Source: Baylisascaris procyonis
Taxonomy: Eukaryota > Nematoda > Chromadorea > Rhabditida > Ascarididae
Length of the DNA: 64,000 bases
Assembly (NCBI GenBank): GCA_037389465.1
Contig: JAZARR010000154.1
Span: 558,001-622,000 of the forward strand
Reading direction: 5' to 3'
This document shows positions 24,401 through 34,657 of this stretch, in pieces. A model generated the notes under the pieces. It made no database searches. It saw nothing but the letters and a program-made list of their open reading frames with translations, and was not told where the DNA came from. Within the stretch, counting starts at the first letter, position 1; every line of letters starts with the position of its first letter. The position numbers and the translations under genes are program-made.

Positions 24401-27400
24401 TATATATTTTCTATCAACTTATCCAGTCTGCAGCCATTTAAAGTAGGGCTAGTCTATTCTAACATTACATGCACTGACCTACTGCTTTCATAAGCACTCG
24501 CACTAGATTCTAGAAGCCGCCATTACTCTTTCACATGCCATCTATGCGAATATAAGTATGGTGCAAAGGTGCAAAGAAACATTTGTACGTAATTCCTCAT
24601 AAATAATACATCAATAGCATCTCACTGATCGAGTCTGTTTATTGGTTTTGTGAAATTAGCAGTCAAATCCTGATGGCAAATCCTTAGATGAAATGAAAAT
24701 CAATTTTTGAAAATTGGGCGTCAGATTTCACTATTTCCTATGCAATGACATTTATCTGTAATGTTTTCTTAAATGTTAACAGTCATAGTGAGGAAAAAGA
24801 ATTTTTTCATTGTTTGAGGTTGGATTATGGGATAACTGTTATAAGCCTTTGCCTTTATTCGGCATTTTTTGAGTGAGTTGAGATTGTTGAATACTTTTAA
24901 AATTTCAGGATAACGGTCTTGTACTTGTCGAACAGCAGGTCGACGATTCTGCAGCCCCATCAACAGACGGCGCTCCACCTATGTGAGCTTGTTACGCGAG
25001 CATGTCATATTCTTTTACTGTCTTATATATTCATAAATCGTTAACTCATAGTTAAAGATAATCCAGTTGGTATATGTTGAGGTTAAGGTCGTTATTCGTT
25101 GCAAACTCGCGTTGTGAGGTCATCACTTTTGTGTGTTTGACGGGAACGGTGTATGTCTGTGTATATGGACGTTTGCATGTATGCCTTTGCGTGTCTTTCC
25201 ATTTATCTAATAGTGTTTGTACGGGCATCGCTGATCTTGGATCCATGGAGATTCGGTAGATGTAATTTGTGCCACAAATTACTTTTTTATTCATTTAGCC
25301 TAATCTTATAGTAACAGAGGAATCTAAAGGTAGTACGAAATTTATGAATCTGATTTTTGTGATGCATTCACTTGAATGTAAGCAGTAACGAACTTTTCAT
25401 TGAGGATTTGCCTAAGCAATCGCTTTCACAGTATGAGATGAAGATTTGTGATCATTGGTAGTATGAATGCGATCCATCGTTTCAGCGAAAGAGTAGCAAA
25501 GCACATTTCGCGCCAGCTTTCCTAACGTAGCTGCTCATTTATTGAGATTTAATTAAAATGAAGGGAACTTACATTGGTGCACCATCTAACACGATGTGTG
25601 TCTGCAGGACGACTAGTTTGATTAACTGCCTGTACAAGTATTCAACAAAACATGGCTGAGCACCCAGTAATCGGTTTTCATGAGAAACTGGCCGCTTATG
25701 AGGTCGAAATCAAAAAAGTCGTCTTTGAGCTGGACTTGGATGGTCTCGAGGCGAATTTGCATTTTTCTTTTTATGACACTCTCAGACGTGGTCGCCGAAG
25801 GTCTTTGGCAAAAATTGTTGTGCTTATATTGAGTATCCCACGTTACAGATTGCACGCATAAAATTTCGTTTACTGACATTTACATAAATATAGACATCTA
25901 AACTTAAATAAGTACAGAATATGTGCACATATTCACACACAGAGATCTCAAGTTTCCGCAGTCATGTACTTGCTACAGGATTATTGAAAAGTGAGCACTT
26001 TCCTGAGGAAAATGAGTGCAGTCGTTGTAAAGAATGGTAGTCCCGTTTTACACCAAAACTTGAACATCGCTTAATCTTTTCCTTTCCTTATTGCAGCTTC
26101 TTAAAAAACTCGCTTATTAATGTGATCATTCAAATCCTCTAAACATCCATTGTGCATTCATTAGAGCAGTTGGATGTTCACCATTTTGTTTGTTATTGTT
26201 TCGCATTGAGAATTCAAATGGCGCTTTTCTGTATTTTTATTCATCCATTTGGGAAAAATTCATGGTGCATAGGACGATTAAATGAAATTGTGTTCATCTG
26301 AGGGGTGTTGTTTGATTCTTGAATTTCGACCCTGAATGACCGTTGATTTATAATTTGTATTAATTATGCACCGATGATATTTGCATCGAGCAAAGTTGCT
26401 AGCGCTTTCACTGATAATCGCTTGCAAAATGCATCGTCTGCTGCGATTGAAGGGACATGTAGTTAATTTAACATCAATATGCCAACTGTAGATGAATTGA
26501 TTTTCTCTCTACTGTTTTTTCTTACGTTGTAATGTGTGTATTCCATAATAGACGAGAACATTCCGTGAATTTGAGAATCTTAGTTAATAAATAATATCCT
26601 TAGTTATTATTCAAATTTGAAACTCTTTGTATGATCCGTTGACCCTACAATAAAGCGCTTATTCTATTGACTTTTTTCTGAGCGGCAAAAAGAAACGCTT
26701 ATTTTATGGAAGTGACTGTCATGGAGAGCAATCGTCTTTTTGTTTCTTTTCCTTTGCTTTACAAATATCATTGCAGGAAGCCTGCAGCGTTGGTGTTTTC
26801 TCAACAGACTATATCACTAGTCGAGAAAATGATTCCTGGTTCATCGACTCTCGATGAAAAAGTTAAGAAACTCGTCGATATGGTAGATTCTAGTGCTTTT
26901 CGTCAATAACTCCAAGTTTTCTTCATGCATTCCCTTGAACATTTGCTTCTTCGTCCGTATCTGTCTGTGTCTGTCTCTGTGTTTGTTTATACACGTGCAT
27001 AGTGATTTACACGATTACGGCACTTGTCAGGTTCAGGCCCTCGTCTCATTCGTTTTCAATTGGAATAGGGAAGCAGACACGAGAGTAGCAACTGGTAGGC
27101 AGTGGTGAAGGTGTGTATGTGAGATTTTTTGTCTAGTTTTATCCTTAATCGAAGGAATGCGATCTCTTCGAATATTGAGTATCGAATAGCGAATACTCTT
27201 CGAATTGTTTTCTTGTGCTTTGGAGCAGACTTTGACGAGAGAAAGCGCGAAATGAGTGGGCAAGGCTGCAGAGCGAATGAAACCTCTGATATAACAAAAA
27301 TTTGTGGGTTCTTTTAAAGTTGTCGATTTCGGTGCGATGCTCTCCCCATTCCCAGCACGTTTTTTGACCTCTGAGGCAGTACTTTTTCGTTGTTAAGTGC

Positions 27401-30400
27401 CTTCTAAAAGGTAAATAACTCAGTAGCTATTTACATAAACATTTACATAAACATCGTATTTATTCATTATGGGCACCATTCAGAAATGTAGTTGATGTTA
27501 AGATTCAGCGTTGAACCATATGTTCGTGTTTTGTATAGTAGACAGAATTGTGAATGGAAAGACAATTAAAAGTTACGGTATTAGATGTTGAAAGGGATAC
27601 GAGTGGATGGAAGCCAGTGTTAATGATGAAGTTGACGATGTGAATCATGTTGTTTTTAGAACAAGAAGATGCGACAACAAGTAGAGGAAGCTGAACAGTC
27701 GTTATATGCTCGTAGGACAGCCCGAAGCGAGCATCTAGCATCCACTCATAACGGATCACTTAACGATGATCTTCAGAGTTCGTTTCCTTCGTGGTTTCCC
27801 TTTCTTGTTCACATATCTGTATTTTCCTGAGTGTAATCCAAGATAAGAATCAATCTTCGATGGGAATTGCTTTATCTCGACTTCTTGTCGCTGTTAGCTG
27901 TTAGGTACAGCTCGGTTATACAAAAGCTTCAAGTTTTTCGTCGTTTCAATATCGTTTCTTCGAAGGAGAGATCATGCAGAGCGAAGACTCTGTTCGAGAT
28001 TGTGTGGTATATGTTTAGTTGATCTAACGGTTCAGGGATAGCAATAAACAAAGATGCTTGCATAGTTATAGGTAGTGTTGGTAGAAAAAATTGCTTTTGC
28101 ATTCCAGTTTGACTTGCTGGTTCTTATCATGTTTTATGGGAAGTAAAAAGGAACAAAAGAGTTCAAATAATCTTTGAGAACGGCATTCTATACAGCACAG
28201 TATGAATATTTTGCGTTGATTTCCCATTCGTACTGCATTACCACATTGAAGAGTGCTTGTGGCTACATTTGATGCCGGTACTGTTTTATGTTTTTCAACG
28301 TTAACTCGTGTTTATGTGCTTGCGCTTTAAAAAGAATTCGTAATGGAGATCACAGCCTCTCACTTCGTTGTTGTGTTATTTTATTGCCGCATAATGGACC
28401 ATAAAAGGCGTTCAAAAAAGTTGTCAACAAGCACTTTTCTTCTGTCTATTAGTAGTGAAGAATTCATAACGCATTATCCGATGATTAAAATTTGTCAGTT
28501 TTAACATATGAGAAGTGCTGGTTGAGAATATTGTATAACTTGCTGAATATAACATCTATGAATTGTATCCTCCGATTTCATAATATATTAGTTTCATGGT
28601 GGTTATACTGACAATGCTGGGAAGGTGGAATTTAAATATGAATGCGAGGCGGTTGTCAGTGTTGGATATGTCATGCGAAAAAAGCAGCATATATTTAATA
28701 ACAAGTAGATTCCCCTACTATCCTATTTATTCATTCATAGGATAGGGTTGTTATTTGAATAGTATATATGTTATACTTACTAATAATGCTCTTAAATAAT
28801 AGCAGCATAACCTCACTAACGGATCTTTTTTCCTTAAACAGGGATCAAGACGCAACGCAGTAGGTTCTACTCGTTGTGCTACCTGACCGTACTTTTATTT
28901 TACCTGCATGCCTACTTGTGTTATGTGTTTGTGTGTTGTTTAGAAATAGGATTTAGCGAAAAGTTTTGCATGCATTTTGGATCCCTTCCCTCCTCCCCTC
29001 CCCACCTTCCCCTAGAAAATACGAGTCTTCTGTAGAGAGTCTTCGAAAACAGCCGAATAAATTTAAGCATGACATTATTATTTCACATACTACCATAACC
29101 TTTGAAAGTGTTGTCAAGAGAGGGGTCAGTAGAAGCACATGTTATGACGGATCCCTTGGCACGCTTCTTCACTTGCTAGTTTAACCGATGTTTGACGTTC
29201 TAATTCAATGTCTGAGCGCAGCACTTTCATTTCGGCAGGAAAAGATGCCCTAATGAGACCTCGCGAAATCTCTTGGGAAAGTAGACGTGTTTCTTTAAAC
29301 GAAGCCGAATATTGCTTACCTTTTACATTTCGATTAGTGGACATTGTCCATCAGTTCATCATCGCATTCCGAGAGGCACAAATTTTGAACCTTTTTTTGC
29401 GTGTGTTCAAGTGGTGCTTGCATAGAGGCTGAGTTGATTTCTAGGCGAAGTTACGTGGCCAGTAAAGTCCGTTAAGCGCCTGACCTTTCTAAGCGAATTC
29501 CAGTAGATGCGACATCATCCTGTTCCCTATGGTAAATTGAAGAAATTAGTCGTTCCACCAGTTTATGGTGAATGGCGTTGTAGCCATGCCAAATATATAA
29601 GCAGGTTAGCAGCCTTCTCCTTTTTTTGAGTACATTGCGTCGCACCAAAATGCATGGTTGACGGTGCTGTTTCCTTCCGTTTGTTTCAATGCCTTCCTTT
29701 CTCTGTTTTTTTTCCCAAGTTTCAATGCGCCTTGTGAGAAAAAATGGGAATGAATGTTATCTGTTGCTGTATATTTACGTAAGTATACTGTACTGGAGGA
29801 ATGTGGCTAAACTTTTGTTGTCCAGTTGTATAGAATTCTTCTATCTAGCGATGCTTTGTGCATGAAAGGACGCATATTGCACAGGTTGTGTTGAGTGTCT
29901 TCTCTTTCCGAAACTTCAAGAATGTTCCTATTCTAGCAAACAGTTGGAATTCTAGCAAAAAGTTTTCGCAGATTATGCATCACATAGATTTGGTACATGT
30001 GGAATATTGTGCACTAAAGAAACGATTTTTATACTCGTAGTGAGCTGGACAAAGGTCGTCGATAAATGAGCCCACATCGGTGGCAGCAGAAAAGTTACCG
30101 CTTTTCGTTAATGAAAGTGTTACGTCTGTAATATTTTATTGTCAGTTATTGTGTTGTTTGGTCCAGCTTTATTGACAACACGCCAGGCTCTATTTATTTT
30201 TTCATTTTCAGAGGATGCAGCGAAGCAGCTTGCCGAAATCAAGTTTAAACTGCAGGAATCTGAACGCGAAAATACAAACTATCAAGGAAACGTAAGCTTT
30301 GCGCTTGTCTGAATTCGTTCGACCTGTCATATGCTTACTCCTCCATTCGAGCGGGATGGATTCTTATTCCCCACTTAGGGAACTCGGAGACTTATTCGAA

Positions 30401-32594
30401 TGTTTGCATCTCATTGTTCCTGTTTGTTGAAGTATCGCTTCAAGAGGGGCAATATTCACGACCTGAAAGAATGAGGGAATTAACTCACTTTTGATTTCGA
30501 CCGACTTACTGTTTATGTACTTAGCATTATGGGTTGTTATATTTAGGAGGAACTCACTACTTTGTGGGGAAAAAAAAAACAAAATGAACTTTGTGGGAAG
30601 TGTTATCTGAGGCGTTTTAGAGTCCCTAGAATGCCGTTCGAATAGTAGGTTTGCGATTGAAGTTTTGGTGTGGATGTGCATGAGGTGGGTAGTATCGACT
30701 GATCGGTGGTACGTATGCGAGTTCTTGATGAATGGTCACCGTGTATTGGGCGTTCTATGTAGTATTGGGCGTTGGGCACTCACTGTAGCTCCGAACAGGA
30801 ACCCTAGGATTCTAAAGAACTCGAAATTTTGAAGGATTTTATGTGAATGTTAGGTGGTGTTTACGCTTATGCAGCAGTTGGAGGCGACAGTTTTACAAGT
30901 ACGGTTAAGAAACACTTCACATCCTTGAGATTCAAAAACGGTTGCTTGAATCTTTGGATGCGTGATGCTGTGAAATGATATGCTTAAAGATCTACGCGAT
31001 ATTTATGATGGTTTTCAAAAAAGTAGACGCATATTGTAAAAATTTGGGTAAGAGTTCCTGTGCCACCCTCTTCGATTAGTACTTCCTCGTGTATAGTTGA
31101 AAAGACCGATAACGTAGTTTCAGGCCTCAGTGATCATAAGATTAGACTTGAAGAAATGACTTGCCTTTGCATCCTTGGAATGTTGTACATTCTAATTGCT
31201 ACTTGCAAAAATCATGAAGGCAAAGCAACTCTAAATGGAGTAAGACCCTTTCGATGGGATCGAAGGATTTGTAATATTGGGGATTTTATCTGATGTGGTA
31301 GTGGCGCGGTTCACGCTTTGAACTTGGTTGGAGTTTTTGAGAATGGTTTTTTATTTTTGTCAACTGTGGTTATATTTCATTTCCTCAATTTTCGATGAAA
31401 TATTTAGCTACTATTATTAGTTTATGGCCGATATTTTGGGAAGTAAACTTAGGTCGAAATTTTGATCACTTTTTGGTGAAGCTTTACGCAAATCGAAAGG
31501 TTTGCATTTTGGGGTAATTTTTTCATTTATTTTCTTCATTGACTTCTGTTTTTCTTTCTTTATGCAAACACTAATATTTTTACTTCTCACCTATTTAATT
31601 CGGAACTCTCGAATTGATACTCATCCTTACTTGTTCTTTTCTTCATCTATTCGGAAAAAGGTTTCCTCATATATACTCTCAGTAAGTAGATGTTACTCTA
31701 TAGAGTATGAGAGGCTAAAGGGTTTGCGATTGCGAAAATGGTTCGATAGAACAATATGAGAAATGAGATGGAGGAATGTGTTGAATGAAGTGAATTGCAG
31801 CTAATCCGAATTGAGGGTCAATTGAAAAGGTTCAAGGCGAGTGCCGAACAAGCCGAAAAGGAACTCACTGAACTCAAATCACAGAATCGCCAACTAAAGA
31901 AAGACGTGCGTTCATTTACGCTATGTTCTATCCTCAATTTTACTATATTCTTTCAGTGCAAAAAGCTTTGAGATTTATTACAGAAGTATAAAAGAGTAAA
32001 TATAGAGAGGTGGTTGATAATTGTATGAAAGAGGAGTCGATGGACGAAATGCTAATGTGGAACAGTGGAGCTTTGAGCACAGTATTAGTATTACCACTGT
32101 CATTGTTGATCATTCTTAGTCGCTTTCTGCATCATTTTCCATTGTGACGGTCTCAAAAACAACGAAGAATTAAGGAGGGTTCAAGAGGAAAGAAGAAGCG
32201 AACAAAAAAGCTCATTATCATCAGAGATTGAGTGCAAATGCGAGCAAATGACATCGTAAAGTCTGTCCTTTGCCCTTTTTAATCCATTTCCTTTTACAAC
32301 AAGATCGAACATCATTTCCCAAACAAATGCGCCGAAACGGAATTTACGACCAACATTTAATAGAAATTATTTTTTATTGAATTCGATGTTTTCAATTTTA
32401 ATTACACTATTTTATTTTATTCGTTTGTTCATGAATTTAAATTAATATCAGTATTTCCGATTGTTGCTCAATGTGAATTTTTTTTTCAGTTACGTGAGAA
32501 AGAGAATGCATTGGATGAGGCAAAAGAAACGAATCGTCATTTACAGAACCGTTTGGAGAAATTACGCTTTTCAGGTTCACGGAAGGTGCAATGA
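18376..32594 (+). CDS. LRRFIP2: LRRFIP-family protein (Flightless-I LRR-interacting), 12 exons
   Basis: This is a cytoplasmic coiled-coil adaptor of the LRRFIP family. In animals these proteins bind the leucine-rich repeats of the actin regulator Flightless-I, and vertebrate members act in Toll-like receptor and Wnt signalling. Exons are 18376-18459, 19462-19548, 19979-20020, 21698-21781, 22746-22916, 23524-23616, 24909-24982, 26777-26882, 27660-27777, 30212-30291, 31801-31905 and 32490-32594. All introns are GT-AG with agreeing phases, and the sum is 1149 nt, or 382 residues. Order: a basic N-terminal module (1-57), a Ser/Thr-rich linker (58-93), a first coiled coil (about 94-187), a short GLVLV linker (188-212), then the long C-terminal coiled coil (about 233-375). 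The length suits the short vertebrate isoforms. I cannot tell whether it is orthologous to LRRFIP1 or LRRFIP2; the start resembles LRRFIP2. Confidence 0.9.
19462..19548 (+). CDS. LRRFIP2: LRRFIP gene exon 2: family signature
   Basis: The acceptor is GATTTAG and the donor is GAG|GTGATC. It encodes [18 protein letters not shown] then [11 protein letters not shown]. This corresponds to AEARLAAKRAARAEAR and IRMRELERQQKE, the defining N-terminal motif of LRRFIP proteins. Confidence 0.92.
19979..20020 (+). CDS. LRRFIP2: LRRFIP gene exon 3 (small, possibly optional)
   Basis: A 42-nt exon in phase 0 on both sides, so it can be skipped without a frameshift. Acceptor TTTTATAG, donor GCT|GTAAGT. It encodes [14 protein letters not shown]; the SNYT stretch sits where vertebrates have AENYTR. 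Confidence 0.7.
21698..21781 (+). CDS. LRRFIP2: LRRFIP gene exon 4: Ser/Thr-rich linker
   Basis: Acceptor AGTTTAG, donor AAG|GTAGCC, phase 0 on both sides. It encodes [19 protein letters not shown] then MDLERVALK. It corresponds to the variable serine-rich region before the first coiled coil, which is alternatively spliced in vertebrates. Confidence 0.8.
22746..22916 (+). CDS. LRRFIP2: LRRFIP gene exon 5: first coiled coil
   Basis: Acceptor AATTTCAG, donor AGT|GTATGC. It encodes [35 protein letters not shown] and EMEEKEQLL. It matches [32 protein letters not shown] and VIEEQEEQM of vertebrate LRRFIPs. This is the strongest family match in the gene. Confidence 0.95.
23524..23616 (+). CDS. LRRFIP2: LRRFIP gene exon 6
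   Basis: The acceptor is TTTCTTTAAG; the nearer upstream AG would be out of phase. The donor is CAG|GTTCGT. It encodes [19 protein letters not shown] and [12 protein letters not shown], matching the LKEGLRQRDELIEE part of the family coiled coil. Confidence 0.88.
24909..24982 (+). CDS. LRRFIP2: LRRFIP gene exon 7: GLV linker
   Basis: Acceptor AAATTTCAG, donor AT|GTGAGC. It encodes [19 protein letters not shown] and DGAPP. The GLVLV core matches KHGLVIIPDGTPNGD, the conserved break between the two coiled coils. Confidence 0.85.
26777..26882 (+). CDS. LRRFIP2: LRRFIP gene exon 8
   Basis: Acceptor CATTGCAG, donor ATG|GTAGAT. It encodes [18 protein letters not shown] and [16 protein letters not shown], equivalent to AITVVSQEAAQVLE and LDVRLRKLAGE. 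If the donor is ignored, translation ends after VDSSAFRQ at 26907-26909, so a short isoform is possible. Confidence 0.82.
27660..27777 (+). CDS. LRRFIP2: LRRFIP gene exon 9
   Basis: Acceptor TGTTTTTAG, donor A|GTTCGT (same donor hexamer as exon 6). It encodes [19 protein letters not shown], then [17 protein letters not shown]. It occupies the QIRKLKLQLEEERQK to GLQNGSDLQ part of the family, with the NGS-DLQ ending kept. Confidence 0.82.
28983..29012 (-). repeat. C-rich tract, minus-strand G-quadruplex potential
   Basis: Five runs of three or four C within 30 nt inside LRRFIP intron 9. The complementary strand has the G4 pattern. Confidence 0.55.
30212..30291 (+). CDS. LRRFIP2: LRRFIP gene exon 10
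   Basis: Acceptor CATTTTCAG, donor AAC|GTAAGC. It encodes [18 protein letters not shown] then ENTNYQGN, matching DANRQISEYKFKLSKAEQD of vertebrate proteins. Confidence 0.9.
31801..31905 (+). CDS. LRRFIP2: LRRFIP gene exon 11
   Basis: Acceptor GAATTGCAG, donor GAC|GTGCGT. It encodes [35 protein letters not shown]. It matches ISRLEGQVLRYKTAAENAE and DELKAEKRKLQRE. Confidence 0.93.
32490..32594 (+). CDS. LRRFIP2: LRRFIP gene exon 12 (last)
   Basis: Acceptor TTTTTTTTCAG. It encodes [34 protein letters not shown] and ends with TGA at 32592-32594. It matches LRTALDKIEEMEMTNSHLAK and RLEKMKANR at the C-terminus of the family. An AAG|GTGCAA donor near the end is not needed. Confidence 0.92.
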   Translation, partial: LREKENALDEAKETNRHLQNRLEKLRFSGSRKVQ

Positions 32595-34573
32595 TGTTTA
32601 ATTTTCACTGGCTTGTTTTTTCTTTTCAGTCTTCCTTTCAGCTCGTCTCTCATTTCACTGTTCGTCTCTTTGTTTGGCGCGTTTTTCTAAGCGATACTCG
32701 AGCGTTTCACATTGCTATGGTAGGGATAGAAATTACATAAATGTGTTTATTAAGAAGTAAGTTTAGTGCATTCGCTTCTAGCAGAATTAAGACGATAAAA
32801 TTGTTGAATTCATTGTAACAGTTTGAGGAGATGGTCGTATTGCATCGCGAATATAATTGAATCCTCTAGTAATGAAGGGTTTTTGAATTCTTTGAATAAT
32901 TGCAGTTAGATGCTTATTCAGAAGATCTTTTGAAAATTTTTCATGGAATACTCTTGAAATAGATTTATGAGCAATTTATAGAACATGAAGGATTTCAAAA
33001 ATGAAGTTACTAATCAAATATGCTTCAGTTTATTTTTAAAGAGAAGGAATCGGAGAGTGTGGAAAAAAAGAGAGGAAAGAGTGGCCGAAAGGAGAGTTGA
33101 TGTTTTGATCAATGCGTATTGCTATTGCTTTTTCCGAAGTGCCATTTAGATGCTTATTGTGTTCGCACATTTCAGTTCCCTTTTTTCCAAAGCAAATGCT
33201 TGGAATTGGAAAGGGATGAAATGTTTTTCAGCTTTTTTTTCCTTCATCCAATTTTTAGCCTTAAACGTTTTTTCTTTGATCTTTGCTCAGTCATTTCGGA
33301 ACGTTGCGATCTGCTTTATGCAACAATGATGATAGCTTTTCTTTTATGTTGTGTTTCGATTTTGCAGTATATTTTAATCCACTATTTTTTCTTATATTTG
33401 CCTTCTTTATGCGCTTACTTTCTATTCGTTGCATTTTTCGAAAGACTTCTTGTAGCTCTATTTTTTTTTTCTTTCTAATACTCAATAAGTACTTAAGAGA
33501 GGGAGGAGGAAAATGAAGGATGTGAGCAATTCTCAGGAATTATTCATTTCTTGATGTTCAAACATGAAAGTGTGCGGAAGATCTGAAAGTATTGCTTTCA
33601 ATAAGGTTTTGCCTTCAGTGAACGTTTGGAATAGGCTATGAAACCTTTTAATTAAATCTTCATGTATTATAGCCTTATTGTCTCTCTTTTTCTACGATGT
33701 GTGATGGGATGCAGTTTGTTTTGTCTGATTAGGGGCTTGCATTGAATATGGCTAGCAATAAATTAACTGAAAATATAGCTCCCTCAATAATTTTATGGAT
33801 TCGCTGTTTTAACTGAAAATATGTGATATTTTTATAGCATCCAGCATTTGACGAATTGAATGCCATTATGTACTTTTTTTTTTAAATCTTAGGTTTACGA
33901 TTAGAAGAGATGGGGAAGGAGGATATCATGTATGCTGGTTGTAAAGCTGTTTACGGAGTATCATTTGAAATAACGAAGTAAGAAAGAATAAGAAGATCAC
34001 TAACAGAAGAGGCGTTCACATTTGCAATGCTGTGGTAGACTCATGCTGTTAGCGGAAACTTTTGGTACAGCGTGCTGATTTCCTCTTCAAGGTAGATTTC
34101 TTCTATGTATTGCGAGTGTTGAGAGCTTAAGGTGGCAGTTTTTGGGTTATAAACATGTTTCCCTCGACAACGGTAAGCTGCTGATTGACGGCTAGAAGCG
34201 TCGATGATATTGTTGTGATAACGCTTCATTAGGGAAAAGAGGGCTGGTAAATTTTTGTATCTTTGCTACCTTCGTTAGTGATTATTCACCCTACAGCTGT
34301 TTGGTTACCTTCTAAGCAAACAGGATTTAGAACTGCGGGGGTGTAATCTTAACTATCCTCCGAAATGTGTTAGCTTCTTCGTTAATGATTTGTGCCAAGG
34401 TTGGTCCGAGGGAATGGGCGGAGTCGGGCTCGCTCATTGGGTCGTTGAAAGAGGCGTAAAGGGAACGCCTAAGGCGACAAGCAGCTGAAGAGAGGGGGTG
34501 AAGTGTTTTGTTTCGTTTGTCTCGCTCTCCTGCTACCCACATAACCGGTGGTTAGTGACCGTAGAAGTACGAA
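32595..34573. other. Intergenic, LRRFIP 3' flank to pdf-1 candidate promoter
   Basis: T-rich DNA with no recognisable gene. The open plus-strand frame 33119-33478 is low-complexity, driven by T-rich composition. From about 34320 the DNA becomes GC-richer and includes GGGCGGAG, suggesting a promoter or leader region for the signal-peptide exon at 34574. An overlapping minus-strand frame at 34327-34542 is open but unrecognised. Confidence 0.5.
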
Positions 34574-34657
34574 ATGCCTTCGTTGAAAGCACTGCTTGTC
34601 GCCTTTTCGCTTCTAATTGTCGCGCAGACAACGCCACTTTTTTATACACCTGTTCAG
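34574..34657 (+). CDS. pdf-1: Signal-peptide exon, candidate first exon of pdf-1 (distal)
   Basis: Encodes 28 residues: MPSLKALLVAFSLLIVAQTT then PLFYTPVQ, followed by the donor CAG|GTACCG in phase 0. The first 17 residues form a classic secretion signal, with likely cleavage around VAQ/T-T. No other secreted-product exon in the next 11 kb is as convincing, and the phase fits the PDF exon at 46167, giving a propeptide ending FGDGELLTKR. My unverified recollection of the C. elegans precursor (PLLY near the mature N-terminus) favours this exon. Against it are the 11.5-kb intron and a donor weaker than that of the proximal alternative. It could instead belong to a different small secreted gene. 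Confidence 0.5.

Noticed and set aside
33119..33478. Plus-strand frame of 119 codons rich in Phe and Leu
   Set aside because: T-rich low-complexity DNA; no splice sites or homology, and hydrophobicity follows from composition.
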